Below are positions 53,592 to 62,546 of a stretch of DNA of 64,000 nt, piece by piece; position 1 is the first letter of the stretch; the number at the start of each line of letters is the position of its first letter. The translations under genes and the position numbers were made by a program. Location: NCBI GenBank assembly GCA_016710965.1, contig JADJTW010000003.1, positions 248,001 to 312,000 of the forward strand, given 5' to 3'. Below the pieces are notes generated by a model. The model was not told where the DNA came from and did no database searches. It was given only the letters and a program-made list of their open reading frames with translations. This stretch comes from Flavobacteriales bacterium. Its GTDB lineage: Bacteria; Bacteroidota; Bacteroidia; Flavobacteriales_F; PHOS-HE28.

Positions 53592-54459
53592 TCACTTCTT
53601 CCCCATCCATTCGAAGGCGCGGTACACCGCACGGTGCAGGATGGTGGCGTGCGTTTCTTCAGGGAACGCCACATACGTCCAGCGCAACGGAGGCCGTGCA
53701 TGGGCCTCCAAGGCACCTATGAACCTGTCAACATCATGTTGCATCATGTCATCATCGCCCGCCATGGCGATTAAACGCTCTTCGGCAAAGGCGAGCGAGG
53801 CCCAGAATGGCGGCCGCGCTGTCCGCCAACATGCCATTATCCCACCACAAGCTCGGGCTCACCAGGATATAATGATCGAAGAGCTCTTGGCGCATCAAGA
53901 GTATCTCCGTCGCCAAGAGCCCGCCCAACGACTGACCGATGATCGTTCGCGTTCCATTGGTCTTGTAGGTCTTTTCCACAAAGGGTTGGAGTTCGTCACC
54001 AATGAACTTTATGAAGTTCTCTGAACCACCACTGTTCGGCACCCAGACCTTATCGCTATCGTTCCTCGTGGGATGGGTGAAGTCATGCTTGCGGTCCATG
54101 TTCGCGATGCCCACCACGATGCTCTTGGGCAGGAGGTCGTACATGTTCATGTATTGGGCAAGCCCGGCGATGTGCGGGAAGTCCTCGTTCGCTGAACCAT
54201 CGAGCACGTAGATGACCGGATAGGTTGTCGCGCTGTCCGGTGAATAGCCGTCGGGCAGGTACACGTTCAGCGTGCGGTCTTGATGCAGGACGGCGGATCG
54301 CGACGTGCGCACTTCCCCGAAGACGAACGGCTCGGGTGCCGTTGGGTCCGCTGGTCGTGTTCCGTCCTGAACGGTCTTCACCACCGGAGGGCCATCACCG
54401 GAGTTGCAAGCCAGGAGCGCTGACAGGCCCAAAGGGGCGAAGAAGGCGATGCGTACCAT
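53592..54459 (-). CDS. Alpha/beta-hydrolase, esterase D/Fes-like lipoprotein (one frameshift)
   Basis: About 289 residues when repaired. The leader MVRIAFFAPLGLSALLAC has a lipobox (L-L-A-C), so it is a lipoprotein. The fold is the enterochelin-esterase/esterase-D type: R-T-L-N-V-Y-L-P-D-G-Y, Y-P-V-I-Y-V-L-D-G-S-A, V-G-I-A-N-M-D-R and nucleophile elbow I-I-G-Q-S-L-G-G. V-S-P-S-L-W-W-D-N-G is also typical. A shift near 53810-53830 links this part to the rest (F-W-A-S-L-A-F-A-E-E-R-L-I-A-M-A-G-D-D-D and the His-containing P-E-E-T-H-A-T-I-L-H). It hydrolyses an ester at the cell envelope; substrate unknown. Confidence 0.85.
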
Positions 54460-54522
54460 GAGTGTTTCGGAAAGCACGAAAGCTATGCGCACTACGTTGC
54501 CCGCGATCACGTTCAACACCGC

Positions 54523-54865
54523 ATGCGATGGCTGGCCCGTTCTCTGGTGGTGCTCTACATGCTGTCGTTGGTCGTCGGCCTGGGCTACTGGTGGTACATC
54601 TGGCAAATGCACGATGGCATGCCCCCGCAGGACGAGGCCCTGGGCAGGTGGGCCAGCGTGAACCCGTGGGCGTTCGACTTCAGCTTCAACCTTGTAGCCG
54701 TACAGGTCACGTATCCCGTCTTCTTGGTGGTTTACGCGAGGAATGACGTGGACCGGTGCATGGCGAGCGCTGCGAACGACCCACGTCATTGTCGTCGGGT
54801 CGGGCATCGCCTTGTTCCTCATCCTGCTTCTGGCCACACCGGACGTGAGCGACTTCAAGAGTTGA
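54523..54865 (+). CDS. Small hypothetical membrane protein (frameshifted)
   Basis: About 114 residues if repaired. The first helix is L-V-V-L-Y-M-L-S-L-V-V-G-L-G-Y-W-W-Y-I-W. A second lies near V-A-V-Q-V-T-Y-P-V-F-L-V-V-Y-A-R. After a shift near 54750 a third reads V-I-V-V-G-S-G-I-A-L-F-L-I-L-L-L-A-T-P, with stop at 54865. Three membrane spans and no known family. It is divergent from the esterase lipoprotein (63 nt apart). Confidence 0.6.
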
Positions 54866-54955
54866 GGAGGCACTTGTTCCAGTTCGATCGCTGAACCGTC
54901 CCGCACTGCTCACCTTCGCGCTCCGCTCGCGCCACAAGGCTCCGGCGAACGATGC

Positions 54956-55991
54956 ATGGAATTCGGCATTTACACCTTCGTGGACCACACACCTGACCCT
55001 GTGAGCGGGGAGCGCATCAGCGCAGTGCAACGGCACAGCAACCTGTTGGAGGAAGCGGAATTGGCGGACAAGCTCGGACTGGACATGTTCGGCGTGGGCG
55101 AGCATCATCGGAAGATTTCATCGCTTCGGCCCCGCCGTGGTGCTGGCGGCGATCGCTGCGCGGACCAAGCGCATCCGGCTGACGAGCGCGGTCACCGTGC
55201 TGAGCTCGGACGACCCGGTGCGCGTCTTCCAACAGTACGCGACGCTCGACCTCTTGAGCAACGGCCGCGCGGAAGTGATGGCGGGCCGCGGCTCCTTCAC
55301 CGAATCGTTCCCGTTCTTCGGTTTCGACCTGAAGGACTACAACACGCTCTACGCCGAGAACCTGGACCTGCTGCTGAAGTTGCGCGCGCAGAACCACATC
55401 ACCTGGAAAGGCCGCCACCGAGCGCCGCTGACCGGTCAAGGCGTATTCCCGCGACCTGTGCAAGAACCGTTGCCTGTTTGGATCGCTGTGGGCGGCACAC
55501 CGGAGAGCGTGGTGCGCGCCGGTACGCTCGGCCTGCCGATGGTGCTGGCCATCATCGGTGGTGAACCCGCGCGGTTCAAACCGTTCACGGACCTGTACAA
55601 GCAAGTATGGCGGGAAGCCGGACATGATCAACAAAAGTTCCAACTGGGCATCGGCTCGCACGGGTTCATAGCCGATACCACGGAGGAGGCGGCCGAACTC
55701 ATCTACCCGCGCTACGCGATGCAGATGGGCCGCATCGGCAGGGAACGCGGCTGGGGGCCGGTAGGGCGCGGCCAATTCGACTTCGAGATCTCCCCGAACG
55801 GGGCGATGCTGTTGGGCGATCCAGAAACCGTGGCGAAGAAGATCATCCGCGAGCACGAACTGTTCGGGTTCACGCGCTTCTCGCTCCAATTCAGCGTGGG
55901 CAGCGTGCCGCATGAAAAGATGCTGCGTTGCATCGAACTCTACGCGACGAAAGTGGTGCCGATGGTGAAGGCGGCGATCGCATCTTCGTAG
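54956..55991 (+). CDS. LLM class flavin-dependent oxidoreductase (two frameshifts near the start)
   Basis: 345 residues when two single-base deletions are restored (near 55110-55113 in CGGAAG and 55131-55134 in GCCCCG). It opens M-E-F-G-I-Y-T-F-V-D-H-T-P-D, with L-G-L-D-M-F-G-V-G-E-H-H-R. It then runs I-A-A-R-T-K-R-I-R-L-T-S-A-V-T-V-L-S-S-D-D-P-V-R and E-V-M-A-G-R-G-S-F-T-E-S-F-P, matching bacterial luciferase-like monooxygenases of the Atu2307/SP_0267 group. L-G-D-P-E-T-V-A-K-K-I-I lies near the end. It binds FMN or F420 and oxidises an unknown substrate. Confidence 0.88.
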
Positions 55992-55992
55992 C

Positions 55993-56325
55993 GTGGACAG
56001 CAGCACAGCCCGCGAAACCGTCCTGCGCGCCTTCCCCGCCGAGGAGTATGACCACTTCGGCAAGGTGGCCTTCCGCATCCGGCCGAAGAAAGTGGGCGGC
56101 AAACCCGGTCGCACGTTCATGACGTTGTGGGTCGAAGACGGCTTAGCGGTGCTGATGCTCGATGAGGACCTTCAGGCTTGCATGCTGGACCGCGCATCGG
56201 GCGCGTTCGAGAAGCACCCCAGCAAATGGGGCGACAAGGGCGCGACGATCATGCGGTTGCTGAAGGTGAACGCGAAGGTGTTCGCGGAAGCCGTGGGCAT
56301 CGCGTTCGCCCATGCCGGAAGGTGA
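55993..56325 (+). CDS. MmcQ/YjbR family protein
   Basis: 110 residues, starting at the GTG at 55993 immediately after the LLM oxidoreductase stop. Recognised by T-V-L-R-A-F-P, H-F-G-K-V-A-F-R-I, F-M-T-L-W-V-E-D-G-L-A-V-L-M-L and H-P-S-K-W-G-D-K-G-A-T-I-M-R-L-L-K-V-N-A-K-V-F-A-E-A-V-G. This is the two-layer MmcQ/YjbR fold (DUF419), thought to bind DNA in some members. Likely cotranscribed with the oxidoreductase. Confidence 0.78.
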   Translation: MDSSTARETVLRAFPAEEYDHFGKVAFRIRPKKVGGKPGRTFMTLWVEDGLAVLMLDEDLQACMLDRASGAFEKHPSKWGDKGATIMRLLKVNAKVFAEAVGIAFAHAGR

Positions 56326-56350
56326 TGCTGCGCTGCGTAGCTTCACGCGC

Positions 56351-57983
56351 ATGGACCGCAGCGGTATGACCGCCCTTGTGCATGGCTTATTGGCCTTTTC
56401 GCTACCGATAGGTGGTGCGATGGCGCAGTTCAACTCGCCGAGCATTCCGATCTGCGACCCTTGCGGATCCCCATTGGTGGCCGACGTGGACCTGAACGGC
56501 AGCCCGGATCTGATCTTCACCAGCCCGGAGCTGGAGAGCATCACCTGGCGCGCCAACGATGGTGCGGGCAACTTCGGGGCGGACCAGTTCCTGGCGATCA
56601 ACCAGCATCATCTTACGATCGGGTTGGCCAAGGATGTGGACGGGGACAATGATATCGACCTCGATCGGCGTGACCCTCCCCCCATACACGGACAGCCTGG
56701 TGGCGATCCTGCGGAACCAGGATGGTTTCTACGTGCTGGACACGATCGACCACCCGATGAGCGGGCCCGGGACGCTGGAGCAACTGGAGGACCTCGACGC
56801 GGACGGTGATCGGGACCTGCTGAGCTTGAACAACGGTGAAGAGGACATCTGGTACCGCAATGCCGGCGATGGCTCCTATCAACGTGAACGTATTTCCCAC
56901 TGGTGCGCTGCGGTCGGTGGTCCGTACGTGGTGCTCGACGCGGAGAATGATGGGGACATGCACCTGGCCAGGTACGATGCGGGCCTCAGCCGTTTCCTCA
57001 CCATCTGAACCTGGGTGGTGGGCACTTCGGCCCGTGGAGCTTTGCCACCCCGCCCTTGCAGAGCCTGGCCTACGAGCCCGGTGCCGGGAAGCTGGATGTG
57101 GACGGGGACGGCCTGACGGACCTGGTGTTCGGTGGACGTGTGCTCTATTCCAACGGCAACGGCACCTTCGTTCCCACCGGATCCATCCAGCCGATGGGGT
57201 TCCAGTCGATCGCCAATGTGAACTGCGACGATGCGCCTGAGGCCGTGCTGAGCAGCCCGGTACCCGAGCATCTATACGCGTTTCCTGGATGAAGTGGGCC
57301 AGCTCATTCCGGCGAATCCGGGCCCTGATCGCCGTCGCGAACAGCCTTGCAATGATCTGAACATGGACGGACGGCTGGACCTGCTCATCGGACCTGCTAT
57401 AGGGCAAGGCCCTGTTTCATGGCGGGACAACAACGCCATACCGGTGGAAGTCGATCTGAGCTTCCGGTAGACACCATCACAGCGGACACGGTGCTGCAAT
57501 TGAGCGGCGGAACACCACTGGATGGCGGCTACTACACAGGCCCCGGAGTGTATGACGATGTGTTCTACTCCTCGCTCGCCGGGGTCGGAGCGATCGTGAT
57601 CACGTACCACTATCTGAGCTTCATGACGCAGACCCTGTGCGGTGGTACGGCCACCGACACCTTGTTCGTGTTCGACTTCACAGGTGTGGAGGAAAGCGGA
57701 GCAATGGGCCTGGTCCTCTACCCCGACCCGGCGGATGAGCGCTGCTGGCTTGGTGGTCTCCCGTGGGAACCAGCCTCCGTGGAGGTCATCGACGCTTTGG
57801 GCCAACGTGTGCAAGCCATCATCGAACACGCCAGCGGGGGGGGCGCGCGTTGCGTTCGTACCGCGCACCTGGCCGAAGGGTCGCACGTTCTGGATGTGCG
57901 CGGACCGGGCGGGCCAGCGCCCTGCGCTACGATTCCTCGTGCTGCACAAGGGCTTCCGCCGATCCGGTGCGGGCGCGCGCTGA
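56351..57983 (+). CDS. FG-GAP/VCBS-repeat secreted protein with T9SS-like tail (several frameshifts)
   Basis: The start at 56351 has a signal peptide (H-G-L-L-A-F-S-L-P-I-G-G-A-M-A). FG-GAP-type calcium loops follow: A-D-V-D-L-N-G-S-P-D-L, D-V-D-G-D-N-D-I-D, D-L-D-A-D-G-D-R-D-L, D-V-D-G-D-G-L-T-D-L and D-L-N-M-D-G-R-L-D-L. These make a beta-propeller. The tail (L-Y-P-D-P-A-D-E-R-C-W-L ... V-L-D-V-R) is T9SS type A-like and ends F-L-V-L-H-K-G-F in another frame, with stop at 57983. At least five shifts occur (near 56655, 57010, 57280, 57345 and 57910). Secreted, binding role inferred. Confidence 0.68.
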
Positions 57984-58037
57984 ATGGCTATTTAAGAGCG
58001 GCAGGATGCCTACCTTGGTATCCCTTTCTTGAAGCCC

Positions 58038-59428
58038 ATGAATTCGTCATACACCCGCATTGTCCGCTTGTTCCTCATTGTCACCGCACTCAGCGGTGCA
58101 GCGGCCATGGCTCAACCGATCAGCCCTTGCAACACCTCGGCAAACCCGTCCGGAGGCGTCACCTTTACCTGGACGGCGGGTTCATCGTTGAGTTGGGAAC
58201 TGCAGGTGGACACCCTGTCCACGCTGTTTTTCGGCGAGGGCATCGTGGTGGGACCGGTCAACTCAGCTACGACCCTGGTGACGGGACTTCTACCTGGCAA
58301 GACGTACTTCTGGCACGTACGCGGGAACAGCGGCACGAGCGGGGGTGGCGCATGGGGTGGCTATGGGGCCTCCTGCTCCTTCACCACATCAACCGTGAGC
58401 GCGCCATCACCGCCCACCCAATCGGCCCCGGCGAACGGTACGGCGGGCTATGTGCCCGCATTGGTCAACTTCAGCTGGGTGCCCTCCGCCGGTGCCACGG
58501 GCTACGACCTGCAGGTGGCCACCAACATCGGCTTCAGCCCAACGGTGGTGAACCAGACGAACATCGCTTGGAACTCGGGCGGCCAGAACGTGACCACGCT
58601 TTTGGCGGGACAGACCTACTACTGGCGCGTGCGGGCAAAGAACAGTGGAGGGGACAGCCCATGGTCGAGCACATGGACCTTCTACACCCAATCACCGGCC
58701 ACCACGCTCAACCTGAAAGTCTTTCTCCAAGGCCCTCTGGTAAGCAGCACGCTGCTGATGAACGACGGGCTGCGGGCGGCGGGGCTGATCCCCGCGCAGG
58801 AACCGTACACAGGACTGGGATTCGCCGGGATCTGGAACACGGGGGCGACCATCACCGCCGGCGTACTGACCACAGCGGGGAACAACGCGATCGTCGATTG
58901 GGTCTATGTGGAGGCGCGCCACGGGATCACGAACGTACCCTTGTACAAGTACAGTATGCTCGTGCAACGGGATGGCGACGTGGTGATGCCGAACGGTACG
59001 GTACCCTCGCTGCTCTTCCCCATGGCCAGCGTGAAGATCTCCGTGCGGCACCGGAACCACCTGGGGCCTGCACGGCCAGCAACGTCACGGCGAACGGCAG
59101 CCCGCTCTCGGTGGACCTCACCCTGACGGGGACGGCGCTCTTCGGCACGAACCCGACGGCCACGGTGAACGGCCGCCGCGCCTTGTGGGCAGGGGACGTG
59201 AGCCGCGACGGTACGGTGAAATACACCGGCACCGGCAACGACCGGGACCTGATACTTACGGCCGTGGGCAGTACTACGCCGACCAACACGGTGAACGGCT
59301 ATCTGTTGACCGATGTGACCTTGGACGGGGTGACGAAATACACGGGCACAGGCAACGATCGGGACCCCGTCCTGCTGACCATCGGCGGCACCACGCCGAA
59401 CAACACGCGCACGCAACAGCTGCCCTGA
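58038..59428 (+). CDS. Secreted fibronectin-III-like protein with tandem NDRD C-terminal module (one frameshift)
   Basis: About 463 residues, ATG 58038 (a TTG at 58029 is also open), leader MNSSYTRIVRLFLIVTALSG. Two fibronectin-III-like domains follow (L-Q-V-D ... Y-F-W-H-V-R; L-Q-V-A-T-N ... Y-Y-W-R-V-R), then the central domain F-L-Q-G-P-L-V ... G-L-I-P-A-Q-E-P-Y-T-G-L-G-F ... N-N-A-I-V-D-W-V. W-A-G-D-V-S-R-D-G-T-V-K-Y-T-G-T-G-N-D-R-D and D-V-T-L-D-G-V-T-K-Y-T-G-T-G-N-D-R-D close it, and it ends T-Q-Q-L-P. One G is missing in the CTGGGG run near 59067-59070. Same architecture as 33850-35217. Confidence 0.82.
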
Positions 59429-59456
59429 CGGGCTACGGTGATCGGTCCGAGACCGG

Positions 59457-60799
59457 TCACGGTTCGAATACCTGTACCACCAGGCGCATCGAGCCGGTCG
59501 GCACGGAGCACATCTCTCCCGCGCGGATGGAAACACGGACGAAAAAGGGTCCCGCGAGCAGCATCGGACCGCTCGGTCTATCGCAAGCGTCGGTCAGTGG
59601 CAACACCAATGAAGGCCCCCACGCCTGATCCCCTCCTTGCTCGCGCAGGTGAACGACAGTGGCCCATTCGCCGGTACCGGGATCCTGTCGGCCATAGATG
59701 AGCGTGTCGTGCGCGGCGCACCCGGAAGATGTGCCGCGGAAGAAAGGCAGCCCGGTGCCCAGCGGTGCCGAAGAACCGGCGAAGTCCCAGGTTTCCTGAT
59801 CCAGATGCACCGCGCGCAGCCCACAAGCCGGGCAAGCTCCAGCGGCCGTATCCGGCACTGTCCAAGGGCTCAGCGCGGACCCGTCAGGTCCGCTGTAGCG
59901 GCGTGTATGATCGAGCATCAGTCCTCCATCCACGAAGGCCATTCCCCATCGACCGAGTTCCATGCGTTCGAAGGCGCACGCAGTGGAACCGTCCACGCTT
60001 ATGTCCGCCCAGCTCGTATCGGCCGTCCACCCCGCTGGGGACAGAGGATCACGCCGGAAGAGATGGATGGATCCGACATTCTGCTGATCGATGGTAGCCT
60101 CGAAGCCGGAGAAGGGCGCAGCGATGGCCAACCGATCTCCGCTGCTGGCGAGGGCTGCACCGAACCAACGGGTGAACGGCACGTTGTCGTTCGGCGGCGA
60201 AAGAGTGAACGGCGGTGTTGCGGAATACCCGCCGGGCGCTGGAATGAAAAGCGACACAAGGCCGCTGGAACGGGAGGAAGCGAGGCTCACGGCACTTACC
60301 GCCAATGTGTCTCCCAACCAGTGCACGGCGTATCCGAAACGACCATTGCTGACCCGATCCGGGTGATCGATCACCGGAGGTCGAGTACATCCTCACCCGG
60401 GATATCGCTCAGGGCATACAGCCGGACCTCCCCGGTGAACGGCCCTCCCGCCTGCGCGGCGGGCGACCCGATAGCCAGCAGTCCTTGCCGAAGCGCCACC
60501 GCGTTGCCGAACCAGGGCACCGTGCTCTGCTCGCTGCCGATGATCCCCCATTGCTCGAACCCTCCCTGATGGCGCTGTCGTACTTCGACGGTGCCACCTG
60601 CAGCATGGGATACGGCGAGCACGAGCTGGTCCCCTTCCATCGCCATCCGCACCTTGGACCCTGCCGGAAAAAGCCCGGTCTGGAAGGAAGTGAGCTGCAC
60701 CCAGTCCTGGGCGGATACCGGTGTGGCAGGACCAATTGCGACGAACAGCCAAGCGGCCACGAGGATCCGTCGCACCGTAAGCGTGCGCTGATCGCTCAT
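59457..60799 (-). CDS. FG-GAP-like secreted protein (frameshifted), second gene of a pair
   Basis: About 447 residues if repaired. The start at 60799 (M-S-D-Q-R-T-L-T-V-R-R-I-L-V-A-A-W-L-F-V-A-I-G) has a signal peptide. Repeats of the integrin-propeller type are visible: W-F-G-N-A-V-A-L-R-Q-G-L-L-A-I-G-S-P, F-G-Y-A-V-H-W-L-G-D-T-L-A-V-S-A-V and W-F-G-A-A-L-A-S-S-G-D-R-L-A-I-A-A-P. The frame changes near 60371-60374. No clear T9SS tail is seen; it ends R-L-V-V-Q-V-F-E-P. Its ATG overlaps the preceding stop (60796) as ATGA, so the two are coupled and may act together. Confidence 0.7.
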
Positions 60800-62341
60800 G
60801 GCAGAATGATGAAGCGGGCCGAACACATGGGTACACGCTGATCGGTCGACCTGAAGGTGATCGTGTAAGCACCGGTCGACAGGCCATGGATCGGCAACAG
60901 GTCGTTCGACAGTTGAAGTTGCCGGACGATCCGCCCATCCTGCGCAACGATGGCCGTCTCACCGGGAAAATGGAGTCCGCTGGCGACCACGCGGAGCGCA
61001 TCCGCACCGGACGGAACCGGGTTGGGCTGCACCAGGAACGCTTGCTCACCGTGCCGCTCGACGATCCCTGCGGTCGGGTCAGAGAAGAGATAGACTTTGC
61101 CGACATCATCCGCACCGGAGCCGGGTGCGCCTACGGCCACCATGCCCGATGCGACGGACACGCTTTCTCCGAACAGGTCACCGGTGGCCGGATCGGAAGG
61201 CACCAGCCGGGCACGATGGCTCCAGTGGGCCAAGGTCAGTTCATCGCGTTCGTAAACGTCCGCATGGCCCAGCGGAGTGAACATGGGATGTCCGTAAGCG
61301 GCCACTGCGACCAGGTCACCGTCAATGTCCAGTGCCTTTCCCCAACCGCCAGCCTCCCACCAGTCGAGGTAGTTCGCGGTATCCGGTCGCATGACCCCTT
61401 CCTGATCGGCCCTGCACCATTTTCCGGCAGGAACGAGACGCATCCGCGGAGAGATATTGTGGACAGTTCGCAAACAGACCAACAGTAGATCGTCGGTCGC
61501 AGCGATGCCAGTGAACTGCAAGGGATCGGGAGGAATGCCGAAATCATCCGAGAGCAGCAGCGGGGAAGAGGCGATCGGCCCGGCCTCCTCATCAAGGAAA
61601 ACACCTGTACCGACGTAGAACATGCCGTTCCTTCCGGCGAAGAAGACCGCTCCGTCAGAGATCCCCACGCTTTTGCCCGTGCATGGTCGAACAGGGCACG
61701 GTGTGACGATGGAATCCGCCCGAACGAACCGGCGTTCGATGAACAGTCCGTCCTCGCCAGCGACAAAGGCCAAGGCTGCACCAACGCCATCGAACTGCTG
61801 ATCACCCATCTGCTCATCAAAGCGCGGACTGAGGACGATCAAGAGATCATCGCTGATGGTGAACGACGCACCGAATTCCATACCCGCCTGCACGGTATCC
61901 GGTACGATCCGCTGCCGATGGCCCCAATTCCCGTTCCCACCCTCATCGCGCTCGAACACATGCACGGCCCCGACAGGCAGTGTGGACCAGGGTTCACCGG
62001 GGGCGGAAATAAAGGCCCGGTCGCCTACCACTGAAACCGCGCTCCCGAACGCCGCGCCGCGTATCCCGAAGGAGGTACGAGCTTCTTCACCAAACCCCAA
62101 GCGTTCTCCCCGCCTTCATAACGGTTGTACAGATAGGCAGCCCCCGAACCGGCCCCTTCATCGTCCGTTCCCGGTGCGCCAACCAGCAACCAGTCGCCGC
62201 TGAGGTCAAGGGCCGCACCGAAGCTCCCATTGGCCGATACTTCACCCGGAGCGGGCAGGCGATCTCGGCCCAAACTTGGGCTACGGACGCACATGGCCAA
62301 ATCGAACCTGCCAGGAGCAGAGCCCGGAAGACCTTGACCAT
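60796..62341 (-). CDS. FG-GAP-like secreted protein with T9SS type A sorting domain (frameshifts near the N-terminus)
   Basis: About 515 residues if repaired. The leader is M-V-K-V-F-R-A-L-L-L-A-G-S-I-W-P-C-A-S-V-A (ATG 62341). Propeller units include F-G-A-A-L-D-L-S-G-D-W-L-L-V-G-A-P-G-T-D, F-G-S-A-V-S-V-V-G-D-R-A-F-I-S-A-P-G, W-G-K-A-L-D-I-D-G-D-L-V-A-V-A-A-Y-G and F-G-E-S-V-S-V-A-S-G-M-V-A-V-G-A-P-G. The T9SS tail is V-Q-P-N-P-V-P-S-G ... S-A-R-F-I-I-L-P. Shifts lie near 62245-62260 and 62040-62060. The protein should be displayed on or released from the cell surface. Confidence 0.75.
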
Positions 62342-62429
62342 ATCGAGTAGGTCCGGAGGGTACGAGGCCATGGGTGAAAAGTAGTTCAACAACGAGCTGT
62401 CCAGATCGGCCAGGATGGGAAGCGAAAGG

Positions 62430-62480
62430 TTTGTCGAAGGAAGAAATGTACTACCTTCAACTTCCGACAAACGAGCGGGC
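62430..62480. repeat. Inverted repeat / dispersed element between divergent surface-protein genes
   Basis: TTTGTCGAAGG (62430-62440) faces CTTCCGACAAA (62461-62471), arms complementary apart from one bulge. The segment 62454-62480 read on the minus strand gives P-A-R-L-S-E-V-E-G, a pattern I recall as a frequent trace of CCTGAGCGAAGTCGAAGG-type repeats. Confidence 0.45.
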
Positions 62481-62546
62481 TGCCTTGGGATGACATCGAG
62501 GAATGAGGGTATGACCCTTCCTATAAACAACCTAACCATTGGAATC

